A DNA stretch of 64,000 bases, taken from contig NZ_MSCH01000003.1 of the NCBI RefSeq assembly GCF_002954545.1, forward strand, positions 1,018,824 through 1,082,823, in the 5' to 3' direction. Both the position numbers and the translations under genes were made by a program. How positions within the stretch are numbered: the stretch's first letter is position 1; every line of letters starts with the position of its first letter. The notes below the pieces were generated by a model. That model was given only the letters and a program-made list of their open reading frames with translations. It did not search any database and was not told where the DNA came from. The DNA is from Psychrosphaera saromensis. GTDB lineage: Bacteria > Pseudomonadota > Gammaproteobacteria > Enterobacterales > Alteromonadaceae. Of this stretch, positions 46,277-57,518 are shown one piece after another.

Positions 46277-47599
46277 ATGTGGCTTAACAGTGCAATTCGA
46301 ATACTCCTAATTAACAGTTTGTTAGTAATGACAGTTGGCTTTTCGACGCCGGCTATTGCTGCTAAAACCGTTAAAAACGTGCGTGTTTGGCCTTCGCCAG
46401 ATTCGACTCGTGTGGTATTGGATTTAACTCAGTCGATTGAATATTCTTATTTTATGTTATCCAATCCAGAACGATTAGTGTTAGACCTAAAGGGCACTGG
46501 GATTAATGCGAACCTGTCTAACCTGGCAGAGTCGAGTGACATTCTAAAGAACATCCGCAGCGCCACTAAACACAAAACCGATAGTCGTTTGGTGTTTGAC
46601 CTCAGTCAAAAAATAGAACCTATCATTTTTGCTTTAAAACCAACCGCACCATACGGTAACCGACTGGTTATTGATTTAATGGATACCAAAGCGAAAGTTG
46701 CAGAAACCAAAAAGAAAATTGAATCAGATAGAAACATTATTATCGCGATAGACGCCGGACATGGTGGAGAAGATCCAGGTTCAATTGGTAGTCATGGCAA
46801 TTATGAAAAACGTGTTACTTATGCCATTGCAAAAAAATTAGAGAAGTTAATAACAAAACAACCTGGGTTAACTGCGGTAATGACACGTACAGGTGATTAT
46901 TACGTTAGCCTTCACGGTCGTACAGAAAAAGCCAGAAAAGCCAATGCGGACCTGCTTATCTCTATTCACGCCGATGCATATACGTCACCAAAACCAGCTG
47001 GTGCCGCCGTTTGGACTCTTAGCCCAAGACGCGCCAATTCTGAAATTGGTAAGTGGTTAGAGAAAAAAGAAAAACATTCTGAGTTACTAGGTGGTGCAGG
47101 CGAAGCCATTAAAAGTACCACGACTGAAAAGTACTTAGCTCGAACCCTGTTAGACATGTCGATGGACCACTCAATGGACCAAGGTTATTTAATCGCCAAA
47201 GAAATTTTGGGCGAGTTAAAAGGCATCACTCAGTTACATAAAAGAACTCCGCAATCGGCCAGTTTTGGCGTATTAAAATCACCTGATATTCCATCAATTT
47301 TGGTGGAAACTGGATTTATATCTAATCCGAAAGAAGAAAAGTTACTGACCAATAACTGGTTCCAAAATAAAATGGCTCATTCCATTTTTAATGCAGTTGA
47401 CTCATATTATAGAAAGAACCCACCGGATGGCTCTTACTTTGCTAAATACAAAAATTTAAAGCACAAAGTCAAAAGTGGTGAGTCGTTATCTTTAGTGGCT
47501 CAAAATTATAAAGTCACAGTTTCTAAAATAAAAGAAGCTAATAACCTGCGTAACAACAGTATTAAAGTTGGGCAAGTATTGTCCATTCCTCAGTCTTAG
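46277..47599 (+). CDS. amiB: N-acetylmuramoyl-L-alanine amidase (AmiB/AmiC type) with LysM
   Basis: A periplasmic amidase that cleaves septal peptidoglycan for cell separation. The 440 residues comprise a signal peptide (to ~29, IAA), an N-terminal AMIN domain (~33-130) for septal targeting, then a zinc-dependent Amidase_3 domain with [16 protein letters not shown] (His ligand), SIHADAY and VETGFISNP (catalytic Glu), and a C-terminal LysM ([27 protein letters not shown]). An inhibitory helix in the amidase domain is plausible. The chromosomal context equals that of E. coli amiB. Confidence 0.93.
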   Translation: MWLNSAIRILLINSLLVMTVGFSTPAIAAKTVKNVRVWPSPDSTRVVLDLTQSIEYSYFMLSNPERLVLDLKGTGINANLSNLAESSDILKNIRSATKHKTDSRLVFDLSQKIEPIIFALKPTAPYGNRLVIDLMDTKAKVAETKKKIESDRNIIIAIDAGHGGEDPGSIGSHGNYEKRVTYAIAKKLEKLITKQPGLTAVMTRTGDYYVSLHGRTEKARKANADLLISIHADAYTSPKPAGAAVWTLSPRRANSEIGKWLEKKEKHSELLGGAGEAIKSTTTEKYLARTLLDMSMDHSMDQGYLIAKEILGELKGITQLHKRTPQSASFGVLKSPDIPSILVETGFISNPKEEKLLTNNWFQNKMAHSIFNAVDSYYRKNPPDGSYFAKYKNLKHKVKSGESLSLVAQNYKVTVSKIKEANNLRNNSIKVGQVLSIPQS

Positions 47600-47607
47600 A
47601 AGTAGTT

Positions 47608-49584
47608 ATGACGATTAAAAAGTTGCCTCCGCAATTGGCAAACCAAATTGCGGCCGGTGAAGTTGTTGAACGCCCAGCCTCAGTTGTAAAAGAATTAGTT
47701 GAAAATGCTCTGGACGCCGGTGCGAGCAAAGTCGAAATTGACATTGAACGTGGTGGTCACAAACGTATTTTAATCCGTGATAATGGTAAAGGAATTGGCA
47801 AAGAGCAGCTCACTTTAGCTTTGTCCCGCCATGCTACCAGTAAAATTTCCAATATTGATGACCTAGAAGCGATTATGAGTTTGGGTTTTCGTGGTGAAGC
47901 ATTAGCCAGTATTAGTTCCGTTTCACGTTTAACCATGACCTCGAAACCTGCCGGGCAAAATGAAGCTTGGAGTGCCATAGCAGAAGGGCTTGCTATGGAC
48001 GTAGACATTAAACCTGCAGCACATCCAGATGGTACTAGTGTTGATGTGGTTGACTTGTTTTTTAACACGCCAGCCAGACGTAAATTTTTAAGAGCCGAAA
48101 AAACAGAATTTAATCATATTGAAACGCTGATCAAACGGATTGCACTGAGTCGCCCAGATGTGAGTTTTATTTTAAAACACAATCAAAAAGTGGTTCGCAA
48201 GTACCGGGCACATTCAGCAGAATTAGGCTTGGTTGAGCAAAAAAGTAAGCGAATATCAGAAGTCATTAGTAGTAATTTCATTGACTCTGCGAGCGTATTT
48301 ACCAGCCAATACGATCAGGTAAATATTGCAGTTTGGATTAAGTCTCCAGAGTTGTGTGGCTCGGTTAATCCGGCACAGTATTCGTTTGTTAATGGTCGTA
48401 TGATGCGCGATAAATTGATCCAGCATGCGATTAGGCAATCTTACGGTCAGTTATTACACCCTGAACAATTACCAGAATACGTTATCTTTATTGAGCTTCC
48501 TGCTAATGAAGTTGATGTTAATGTGCATCCTGCCAAACACGAAGTACGTTTTCATCATGCTCGTTTGTTACATGATCTTATCGTTAAAACGATTAAAGAT
48601 GCGTTAGCTGTTTTTCAAATCCCTACACAAGTGGCCAATCAAGATAGAAGCCAAGAGCTTGATTTAACTGATGAGCATCAAAATGATGTTGCAAATCAAA
48701 CTCAGGATCAAAAATCAGTTGAGCCCGCTTTACAAAATGCCACTGCAAAGCCTGCTTGGTTAGCCGAGCCAAATCATGAATATCAAACGGCGGTTGCCGT
48801 AACGGAAATTCAAAAAACTGAATTAGTGACAAAAAGTGAACCTAGAGGTTTTGGACAAGCAAGACCCAATGCTAGCTCTTTTTCTGGTTTGCGCAGTAAC
48901 GCCCATTCAACAAGTCATGCGGGAAATGACGCGGTTGCAAAAAGTAACTTTGCCGCTAATCAAATGCATCAAGCATTAACTCAAATTGACCAAAATACAC
49001 CAGCTCAATCATCTGAAAGAATAGACTTAACAAATCGTAACAAAAACCTAGCGGGACTGTTTTCTGTGCTATTTGTGCAGCAGCTCAGATACGCCTATTG
49101 CCAAATTGAACAAGATGTTTGGCTAGTTGATGTTCAGCAATACGCTAAGTCTTCTACAGTTAACTCACAACTAGCGAGTGGACAGCGCTTAACAAAGACA
49201 CCTTTGTTAGTTCCGGTGCGTTTGAAGCTAACGGAAGACGAGAAACGTTGGTGTACTGAGTATTTAGATATCTTATCGGCGAATGGATTTGAGGTGTTGC
49301 TACACCAATATTTTTTAATTGTGAAACAGGTTCCTGCCATACTACGAAGTAATGAAGGCAATAATCAAAGTAGCCAAACTCTACCTATGTTTTTTAATCG
49401 AATTATGACGCAAGCGTTGACGGCGGAATCATTAGTAGAAAATATTTTAGATCAACAAGCACAGTTAACATCAGCCAAACAAGTCACCGACTTCTTGCTG
49501 AAAAAAGCTCAACAAGCTGACTTTATAACTGAATTAAAAGACTCCGCATTAAAACTAGATGCTGAAAGCTTACTAAGTCAGTAA
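47608..49584 (+). CDS. mutL: DNA mismatch repair protein MutL
   Basis: Links MutS mismatch recognition to strand incision. The 658 residues comprise a GHKL ATPase domain with [27 protein letters not shown] and [10 protein letters not shown] long polar linker (~350-480) and a C-terminal dimerisation domain ([25 protein letters not shown]) follow. The DQHA(X)2E(X)4E endonuclease motif is absent, as in bacteria that use MutH. It starts 8 bases after amiB. Confidence 0.96.
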   Translation: MTIKKLPPQLANQIAAGEVVERPASVVKELVENALDAGASKVEIDIERGGHKRILIRDNGKGIGKEQLTLALSRHATSKISNIDDLEAIMSLGFRGEALASISSVSRLTMTSKPAGQNEAWSAIAEGLAMDVDIKPAAHPDGTSVDVVDLFFNTPARRKFLRAEKTEFNHIETLIKRIALSRPDVSFILKHNQKVVRKYRAHSAELGLVEQKSKRISEVISSNFIDSASVFTSQYDQVNIAVWIKSPELCGSVNPAQYSFVNGRMMRDKLIQHAIRQSYGQLLHPEQLPEYVIFIELPANEVDVNVHPAKHEVRFHHARLLHDLIVKTIKDALAVFQIPTQVANQDRSQELDLTDEHQNDVANQTQDQKSVEPALQNATAKPAWLAEPNHEYQTAVAVTEIQKTELVTKSEPRGFGQARPNASSFSGLRSNAHSTSHAGNDAVAKSNFAANQMHQALTQIDQNTPAQSSERIDLTNRNKNLAGLFSVLFVQQLRYAYCQIEQDVWLVDVQQYAKSSTVNSQLASGQRLTKTPLLVPVRLKLTEDEKRWCTEYLDILSANGFEVLLHQYFLIVKQVPAILRSNEGNNQSSQTLPMFFNRIMTQALTAESLVENILDQQAQLTSAKQVTDFLLKKAQQADFITELKDSALKLDAESLLSQ

Positions 49585-49622
49585 CGCGATTAATATGTGC
49601 ATTAGGAAATAACGAATAAATT

Positions 49623-50558
49623 ATGCAAGCTCAACAAGCTAACAATCCAGTGATCACTATCATGGGGCCAACGGCATCAGGTAAGACTGATTTGGCAATG
49701 AAATTATCAGATGAAATTAATGGCGAGATCATTAGTGTTGATTCGGCATTAATTTATAAAGGTATGGACATAGGGACAGCAAAACCAACAAAGCATGAGT
49801 TGGAAAATTACCCTCATAAATTGATAGATTTTTTAGACCCGGCTCAAACTTATTCAGCGGCTGACTTCAGACGTGATGCTTTAGCTGAGATAGAAAGTGC
49901 TTATCAAAAAGGTAAAACGCCAATTTTGGTTGGTGGCACTATGATGTATTTTAAGTCTTTGATTGAAGGTATTTCTGAATTACCAGAAGCTCAAGAACAC
50001 GTTCGAGCTGAAATTCAACAATTGGCCGATCAGCATAGTTGGAGTTACATTCATGATGAATTGGCAAAAGTCGATCCTGAGTCGGCGCAACGTATTCATC
50101 CAAATGATCCACAACGGATAAATAGAGCTTACGAAATATTTTTAATTAGTGGTCAGTCGATGACAGACTTAATGAAAAAAGAAAAGCAGCCGATACCATA
50201 CCCAGTCAAACAATTTGCTTTCCAGTGTGAAGACAAAACCAAATTGCACCAACGTATCGAACAAAGATTTCATATTATGTTGAAAGCGGGCTTTGAAAAT
50301 GAAGTTAAGGCCTTATATAACAGAGGTGATTTGCATTTAGATCTTCCGTCAATGCGCTCTGTTGGTTATCGACAAATATGGGAACATTTAGACGGTAAGT
50401 TAGACTACGAAGAAATGATATTTAGAGGTGTCGTTGCCACACGTCAATTAGCGAAAAGGCAATTAACTTGGTTGCGAAATTGGCCAGACATGACCCAATT
50501 AGTCATTGGTAATGAAAAAGAAAACTTGCAACGAATAATAAACTCGCTAAGCTATTAA
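49623..50558 (+). CDS. miaA: tRNA dimethylallyltransferase MiaA
   Basis: Adds a dimethylallyl group to adenosine 37 of tRNAs reading UNN codons. The 311-residue protein has [12 protein letters not shown] (P-loop), [26 protein letters not shown] and [11 protein letters not shown], the standard MiaA signatures, and ends near the tRNA-binding domain [14 protein letters not shown]. It lies directly before hfq, as in E. coli. Confidence 0.96.
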   Translation: MQAQQANNPVITIMGPTASGKTDLAMKLSDEINGEIISVDSALIYKGMDIGTAKPTKHELENYPHKLIDFLDPAQTYSAADFRRDALAEIESAYQKGKTPILVGGTMMYFKSLIEGISELPEAQEHVRAEIQQLADQHSWSYIHDELAKVDPESAQRIHPNDPQRINRAYEIFLISGQSMTDLMKKEKQPIPYPVKQFAFQCEDKTKLHQRIEQRFHIMLKAGFENEVKALYNRGDLHLDLPSMRSVGYRQIWEHLDGKLDYEEMIFRGVVATRQLAKRQLTWLRNWPDMTQLVIGNEKENLQRIINSLSY

Positions 50559-50627
50559 CTTGTTAGGCTTTTAATTGATTAAATTCTGACAAAAAATAAT
50601 AATAAATAATAAAAAGAGGGAAGTGAC

Positions 50628-50876
50628 ATGGCCAAGGGGCAGTCCTTACAGGACCCATTTTTGAATGCGTTACGTCGTGAACGTATTCCAGTTTCCATCT
50701 ATTTAGTAAACGGTATTAAGCTGCAAGGGCAAGTTGAATCATTTGATCAATTTGTGATTTTGCTAAAAAACACATTGAGCCAAATGGTATATAAACATGC
50801 CATTTCAACAATAGTTCCAGCTAGACCATTTCAAACAAATCCGCATTACCAAGCTGGTGCAGACGAAACTGAATAA
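50628..50876 (+). CDS. hfq: RNA chaperone Hfq
   Basis: Forms a hexameric ring that pairs small RNAs with mRNAs. The 82-residue protein begins [20 protein letters not shown], with Sm1 ([27 protein letters not shown]) and Sm2 ([15 protein letters not shown]) motifs intact. The C-terminal tail is short (about 15 residues), shorter than in E. coli. A strong AGAGGGAAG ribosome site lies upstream. Confidence 0.97.
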   Translation: MAKGQSLQDPFLNALRRERIPVSIYLVNGIKLQGQVESFDQFVILLKNTLSQMVYKHAISTIVPARPFQTNPHYQAGADETE

Positions 50877-50911
50877 TCGATATTTTTAATAAAAAATATT
50901 ACGGTTAATAT

Positions 50912-50945
50912 AAAAAGGGAATACGCAATGTGTATTTCCTTTTTT
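50912..50945 (+). terminator. Terminator after hfq
   Basis: AAAAAGGGAATAC and GTATTTCCTTTTT pair around a short loop and lead into T residues. It may attenuate transcription between hfq and hflX. Confidence 0.85.
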
Positions 50946-50975
50946 GCGTTGTTAATAAATAACTAGGACACTGTA

Positions 50976-52265
50976 TTGTTTGATAGACATGAAGGCGGTG
51001 AGCGAGCGATATTAGTTCACGTCAATTTCTCTGACGAAAACGACAGAGAAGATTTAGAAGAGTTGGGGTTGTTGGTTTCTTCCGCTGGTGTGACGGCATT
51101 GTCTGTGATCACCACAACCAGAAAAAATCCCGATGCAAAGTATTATGTTGGTACAGGTAAAGCGCAAGAAATTGCAGACGCTGTGAAACTTGAAAATGCT
51201 GACATCGTGATTTTTAATCATTCGTTATCTCCTTCCCAAGAAAGAAATTTAGAAGCGTTATTGCAATGCCGAGTATTAAACCGAACAGGGTTAATACTGG
51301 ATATTTTTGCTCAAAGGGCAAGAACCCATGAAGGTAAACTGCAAGTAGAGCTCGCACAGTTAAAGCATATATCCACTCGCCTCATCCGAGGTTGGACTCA
51401 CTTAGAACGTCAAAAAGGCGGAATAGGTTTACGTGGCCCGGGTGAAACCCAGCTTGAAACAGACCGTAGATTATTACGAGCAAGAATAAGTCACATATTA
51501 GGGCGTTTAGATAAAGTATCTAAACAACGTGAACAAGGTCGTCGCTCCCGTAAAAAAGCAGAGGTGCCAACGGTTTCTTTGGTTGGTTACACCAATGCGG
51601 GGAAATCTACCTTATTTAATGCAATCACTAACGCGGATGTTTATGCCGCGGATCAGTTATTTGCGACTCTTGATCCCACATTAAGAAAAATAGATATTGT
51701 CGATGTTGGCGAAACTATTTTAGCCGATACGGTTGGTTTTATTCGTCATTTACCACACGATCTTGTGGCTGCTTTTAAAGCAACGTTAATTGAAACCAGA
51801 GAAGCGGATTTGCAGCTACATGTTGTCGATGCAGCCGACGTGCGCCGTGCGGACAACATGGAACAAGTGGCTGAAGTATTAAAAGAAATTGAAGCTGACG
51901 ACGTAACTCAGTTAATTGTATTTAATAAAATTGATTTATTAGATGGAATTAAGCCGCATATTGAACGCAATGATGAAGGTTTACCTATTGCTGTTTGGTG
52001 CTCAGCACAAGATAAACAAGGTATGGAGTTAGTTAAACAAGCTATTTCTGAAATCCTTGGTTTAGCTATGGTTGAAATGAATTTAACGTTACCTGTAACA
52101 GAAGGTAAATTACGTGCTAGTTTGTATCAATTAAATGCTGTGTTAGATGAAACGATAGATGAAGATGGAAATTGGTTAACACATGTTCGAATTTCCCTGG
52201 TAGATGAACAAAAAATAAAAAAACAACTGGGCTACGGCATTGAAAAATGGCGTGTTCAGCATTAG
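50976..52265 (+). CDS. hflX: Ribosome-associated GTPase HflX
   Basis: A GTPase that splits stalled ribosomes under stress. The 429 residues comprise an N-terminal HflX domain (YYVGTGKAQEIADAV, FNHSLSPSQERNLE), the glycine-rich GIGLRGPGETQLETDRR hinge, and a G domain with GYTNAGKSTLFN (G1), DTVGFI (G3) and NKID (G4). Translation starts at TTG 50976, with AGGA 8 bases upstream, giving MFDRHEGGERAILVHVNF; this aligns with the E. coli start. Confidence 0.95.
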   Translation: MFDRHEGGERAILVHVNFSDENDREDLEELGLLVSSAGVTALSVITTTRKNPDAKYYVGTGKAQEIADAVKLENADIVIFNHSLSPSQERNLEALLQCRVLNRTGLILDIFAQRARTHEGKLQVELAQLKHISTRLIRGWTHLERQKGGIGLRGPGETQLETDRRLLRARISHILGRLDKVSKQREQGRRSRKKAEVPTVSLVGYTNAGKSTLFNAITNADVYAADQLFATLDPTLRKIDIVDVGETILADTVGFIRHLPHDLVAAFKATLIETREADLQLHVVDAADVRRADNMEQVAEVLKEIEADDVTQLIVFNKIDLLDGIKPHIERNDEGLPIAVWCSAQDKQGMELVKQAISEILGLAMVEMNLTLPVTEGKLRASLYQLNAVLDETIDEDGNWLTHVRISLVDEQKIKKQLGYGIEKWRVQH

Positions 52266-52365
52266 ATACAGTAAAGTTATTAATTTTTAGTAGATTACAT
52301 AGAGTTATTTTAGCGATTTTGCTAAATTAGCGGACAGAAACTTTAGATATAGATTGGAGCAATTT

Positions 52366-53526
52366 ATGGCCTGGAACGAACCGGGAAATAACGACAACGA
52401 TCCGTGGAAGAACCGCGGTAAAGATCAGGGGCCACCTGATTTGGATGAGTTGTTTAAAGATTTAGGTAAACGTTTTAATGGCATGTTTGGTGGTGGTAAA
52501 CCATCTGGGTCAGGTAAAAAGTCGTCTGGCTCTCTAGGCATTATATTAGTATTAGTTGCTGCCTTTTTGATATGGGTTATATCTGGTATTTATACATTAA
52601 AAGAAGCAGAGCGCGGTGTGGTTTTGACTTTTGGTGAATATTCTTCATTAGAAGAGCCGGGAATACAATTTAAGTGGACATTCATCCAAGATGTTTATCC
52701 AGTTAATATTCAAACCGTGAGAACTTTACCGTCTTCAGGATTCATGCTAACAAAAGATGAAAATGTAGTACGTGTTGAAATGGAAGTGCAATATAAAGTT
52801 GTGAATCCACGTAATTACCTGTTCTCTACTCCAAATCCAGAAAACAGCTTACGTCAGGCAACTGACAGTGCATTACGTATGGTTATTGGTCATTCAAAAA
52901 TGGATGATATCTTAACCTCAGGTCGTGAAGTTGTTCGTCAAGATACATGGCGCGAACTAGACGGGATCATTAAGTCTTATAACCTTGGTTTAATCATAGT
53001 CGACGTTAACTTTAAAGACGCTCGTCCTCCTGAAGAAGTAAAAGATGCATTTGATGACGCGATTGCGGCACAGGAAGATGAAATTCGTTATGTAAACGAA
53101 GCAAAAGCTTATGAAAGTGAAGTTGAACCTAGAGCTCGTGGTCAAGTGAATCGTATGGTTCAAGAAGCGACAGCTTATAAACAAGGTAAAATTTTGGCTG
53201 CACAAGGTCAAGTTTCTAAGTTTGAGCAATTATTACCAGAATATAAATTGGCTCCTAAGGTAACGAAAGACCGTTTGTATTTAGAAACAATGGAACAAGT
53301 TTATTCTAATACAACAAAAATCATTGTTAACACTTCAGGTAGTGGCAACATGATGTATCTTCCGTTGGACAAAATAATGCAACAACATCAGAACAAAACT
53401 AACGTTGACGGTTCGAGAGAAAATGTTAATTACAACACAGGTTCAGGTAACACAACTCAACCTACTCAAAACTCGACAAACTCAGGTTCTCGTTCTGACC
53501 GATTTAATAATGAAGGGAGAAACTAA
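52366..53526 (+). CDS. hflK: FtsH modulator HflK
   Basis: With HflC, forms a large membrane cage around the protease FtsH and tunes its activity. The 386 residues begin with MAWNEPGNNDNDPWKNRGKDQGPPDLDELF, a Gly/Asp-rich cytoplasmic N-terminus, then one transmembrane helix (~62-82) and an SPFH/Band 7 domain. A low-complexity Asn/Ser/Thr tail ends the protein. ATG 52366 is preferred; a TTG frame at 52354 overlaps the GGAG ribosome site. Confidence 0.95.
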   Translation: MAWNEPGNNDNDPWKNRGKDQGPPDLDELFKDLGKRFNGMFGGGKPSGSGKKSSGSLGIILVLVAAFLIWVISGIYTLKEAERGVVLTFGEYSSLEEPGIQFKWTFIQDVYPVNIQTVRTLPSSGFMLTKDENVVRVEMEVQYKVVNPRNYLFSTPNPENSLRQATDSALRMVIGHSKMDDILTSGREVVRQDTWRELDGIIKSYNLGLIIVDVNFKDARPPEEVKDAFDDAIAAQEDEIRYVNEAKAYESEVEPRARGQVNRMVQEATAYKQGKILAAQGQVSKFEQLLPEYKLAPKVTKDRLYLETMEQVYSNTTKIIVNTSGSGNMMYLPLDKIMQQHQNKTNVDGSRENVNYNTGSGNTTQPTQNSTNSGSRSDRFNNEGRN

Positions 53527-53528
53527 GC

Positions 53529-54404
53529 ATGAAAAACTTTAGTATTATTGCCCTAGTTTTAATTGGCCTATTATCATTTTCTTCATTATTTGTAGTGAAG
53601 GAAGGTGAGCGTGGAATCGTAATTCAATTTGGTAAAGTAAAACGTGACAGCGCAGAACAAACTGTTGTTTATGAGCCAGGTTTACATTTCAAATTACCTT
53701 TTGTTGAAAAAGTAAGAGTGTTAGATGCGCGTCTACAAACGTTAGATGATTCAGCTGACCGTTTCGTTACTGCAGAGAAAAAAGACTTAATTGTTGATTC
53801 GTTTATTAAATGGCGTATATCAGATTTCGCTACTTACTACCTATCAACAGGTAACCTAAAATCACAAGCTGAACAGTTATTAAAGCAGAAAGTAAACAAC
53901 GCTTTAAGAACTGAGTTTGGTACTCGTACAATCAAAGAGATTGTATCTGGTGAACGTGAAGAGCTAATGCAACAAGCAATTGAAGCAGCCAAAAGCACTA
54001 GTGACTTAGGTATTGAAGTATTAGACGTTCGTGTTAAACAAATTAATTTACCACTAGAGGTAAGTAAGTTTATATTTGAACGTATGCGTACAGAACGCTT
54101 AAAAGTAGCTAAGAAACATCGTTCAGAAGGTAAAGAACGAGCTGAAATTTTACGTGCAGACATAGACGCTAAAATTACAGTTATGTTGGCTGAAGCAGAA
54201 CGTGAAGCTCAAATATTACGTGGTGGCGGTGAAGCAACTGCAGCTCAGTTATATGCAAAAGCGTTTAATAAAAACCCAGAGTTTTTTGCTTTTGTACGTA
54301 GTTTAGAAGCTTACAAAAACAGCTTTAACAGCAAAAACGATATTATGGTTATTGAACCAGATAATGACTTCTTCAAGTACATGAAGTCGACATCAGGTAA
54401 GTAA
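53529..54404 (+). CDS. hflC: FtsH modulator HflC
   Basis: The partner of HflK; a 291-residue protein with an N-terminal transmembrane helix (residues ~5-22) and an SPFH domain containing VKEGERGIVIQFGKV, LHFKLPFVEKV and DSFIKWRISDFATYY, then a charged helical arm. It starts 2 bases after hflK. A strong terminator follows, ending the long operon. Confidence 0.95.
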   Translation: MKNFSIIALVLIGLLSFSSLFVVKEGERGIVIQFGKVKRDSAEQTVVYEPGLHFKLPFVEKVRVLDARLQTLDDSADRFVTAEKKDLIVDSFIKWRISDFATYYLSTGNLKSQAEQLLKQKVNNALRTEFGTRTIKEIVSGEREELMQQAIEAAKSTSDLGIEVLDVRVKQINLPLEVSKFIFERMRTERLKVAKKHRSEGKERAEILRADIDAKITVMLAEAEREAQILRGGGEATAAQLYAKAFNKNPEFFAFVRSLEAYKNSFNSKNDIMVIEPDNDFFKYMKSTSGK

Positions 54405-54427
54405 TCGTTACAAAGATGTAATTTAAT

Positions 54428-54460
54428 AAGGCCCTGTTATAAAATAACAGGGCCTTTTTT
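54428..54460 (+). terminator. Terminator after hflC
   Basis: AAGGCCCTGTTAT and ATAACAGGGCCTT form a perfect 13-bp stem around AAA, followed by a T-run. Very strong intrinsic terminator. Confidence 0.95.
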
Positions 54461-54529
54461 ATTGCCTGAATGTTAATAACTGGGTAGTTTAATAGCACGA
54501 GTTAATCCCTTCATATCAATGGTTCTGTC

Positions 54530-55684
54530 ATGGCTACTTATCAACATTTATACAAACAGTTTTTAGCAGCACGTCCTAATGTGCAACACTTTGCATGCCA
54601 TAGTCATCATTACTGGCCAGATGTTACTCGCCAGGCCATGTTGGATTACTGGGATGACACTGCAAGCATGGTTGATGGAAAGTGGGAGTATATTTTTGCT
54701 AATAAATTACCAGCAACACAGGCGTTAATCGCCAAAGCACTAAACTTAACTTCACCAGAACGTATTGTTTTCGCACCTAATACGCATGAATTGTTATACC
54801 GAATATATTCTAGTTTTGAGCCTAATAAAAAAATAAAAATACTCACAACCGACAGTGAGTTTTATTCGTTCCAAAGACAATCAGAGCGATTAGAACAAGC
54901 TGATCTAGTTGAAATTACACGGATTGCCACAGAACCCTTTGCTACCTTTGAACAAAGATTCACGGCGGCGGCCAATCAACATAATTTTGATTGGATATTT
55001 GTCAGTCAGGTATTTTTTAACTCCGGCTACGCGATTAATAATTTAACCGATTTTGTAAAAAAATTACCGACCAAACCTTTGATCACCATTGACGGTTATC
55101 ATGGATTTTTTGCTATACCCACGGACTTGTCTGAGCTTGAACAACAAGTGTTTTATTTAGCGGGAAGTTACAAGTATGCACAAGGTGGTGAAGGCGCTTG
55201 TTTTGCGGTAGTGCCAGATGGCAACTTTGAACCTATTTATACAGGATGGTTTGCTGAATTTGGTGACTTACATAAAAGAAAAAAAGGGCAGGTTGGTTAT
55301 GCACAGCACGGCCAGCAGTTTGCTGGGGCAACCATAGATTACACCGCTATGTACCGCTTGCACGCAAGCTTAACCTTGTTTGAACAAGAGGGGTTAAGTG
55401 TTGAGGTTATTCATCAGTACGTAGAGAATTGTCAGCAAGTATTTTTACAGCACATTGATAAACTAAATCATCCGTTACTTAATAGGTCAAATTTATTAAC
55501 CCCAAACAGTGCTCACGGCCATTTTCTAACATTTAAACTAGCGGAGTCCGATGTAGTTGAGATAGCTAAAAAAATGGATGCTCATGGCATAAAGACCGAC
55601 TTTAGAGGTGACAGATTACGTTTTGGTTTCGCGATTTATCATAATCCACAACAATACGATCTTACTTGCTTAGCACAGGATTAA
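54530..55684 (+). CDS. Class V aminotransferase, kynureninase-like
   Basis: A 384-residue fold-type I PLP enzyme. QHFACHSHHYWPDVTRQAMLDYWDDTAS is the N-terminal region of kynureninase-like class V proteins; ITIDGYHGFFAIPTDLSEL contains the cofactor-binding Asp and His, and GSYKYAQGGEGACF contains the likely PLP lysine. Overall length fits. The reaction is not known; kynureninase proper is possible but the operon context offers no tryptophan-catabolism genes. It sits between hflC and the DUF2065 gene, in a block that is otherwise conserved. Confidence 0.78.
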   Translation: MATYQHLYKQFLAARPNVQHFACHSHHYWPDVTRQAMLDYWDDTASMVDGKWEYIFANKLPATQALIAKALNLTSPERIVFAPNTHELLYRIYSSFEPNKKIKILTTDSEFYSFQRQSERLEQADLVEITRIATEPFATFEQRFTAAANQHNFDWIFVSQVFFNSGYAINNLTDFVKKLPTKPLITIDGYHGFFAIPTDLSELEQQVFYLAGSYKYAQGGEGACFAVVPDGNFEPIYTGWFAEFGDLHKRKKGQVGYAQHGQQFAGATIDYTAMYRLHASLTLFEQEGLSVEVIHQYVENCQQVFLQHIDKLNHPLLNRSNLLTPNSAHGHFLTFKLAESDVVEIAKKMDAHGIKTDFRGDRLRFGFAIYHNPQQYDLTCLAQD

Positions 55685-55686
55685 TT

Positions 55687-55863
55687 ATGGATTGGCTTAC
55701 TATTATCGGATTTGTACTTATTGTCGAAGGTTTGATGCCTTTGTTATTTCCAAAGCAATGGCATAACTATGTGCAGAAATTAGCGTTAGAGCCGCTCTCT
55801 ACTATTCGAATTGTCGGTGGTGTCTTGTTTGTTTTAGGCTCTTTATTGTTAGTTTTCAGATAA
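55687..55863 (+). CDS. DUF2065 (YjeT-like) small membrane protein
   Basis: A 58-residue protein with two hydrophobic helices: WLTIIGFVLIVEGLMPLLFP and TIRIVGGVLFVLGSLLLVF, the DUF2065/YjeT pattern. It is found between hflC and purA in many gammaproteobacteria. The function is unknown. ATG 55687 lies 2 bases after the PLP-enzyme stop; the frame upstream has no better start. Confidence 0.88.
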   Translation: MDWLTIIGFVLIVEGLMPLLFPKQWHNYVQKLALEPLSTIRIVGGVLFVLGSLLLVFR

Positions 55864-56056
55864 AACTTTAATCAAACTGCCTGGCTTTTAACCGATTGAT
55901 AAACGGTAAAAGCTAAAAAGTAATAAAAAAAATATTTTCACTTATTTATATTTAATTAAATTGTTCTTTTATAACAAGTAGATAGCCTTTATTTTCGGTT
56001 GTTTTAAAAATATCGGGTGAACTTCCTCCTGTAATTTTGGTAGAATCCCCGCCTAA

Positions 56057-57376
<1,320 letters not shown>

Positions 57377-57397
57377 TTTAGTTTTTACTAAGTCATT

Positions 57398-57425
57398 AAA
57401 AAAAACCGTCTATGACGGTTTTTTT
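57398..57425 (+). terminator. Terminator after purA
   Basis: AAAACCGTC and GACGGTTTT (plus flanking A and T runs) close on TAT. A clear intrinsic terminator. Confidence 0.93.
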
Positions 57426-57518
57426 ATGCCTAAAATTTAACACCCAACTACTAGAAAGCTAACTTAGATTAGATTAAGGTATCTTCATTAAACATTACAA
57501 AAAATAAGAGTGATTATT

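Noticed and set aside
57510-57518. GTG 57510 as the start of the S41 protease
   Set aside because: The TTG at 57519 gives a standard lipoprotein signal start (MKAYQH) and better spacing from the AAGAG site; kept as an alternative.
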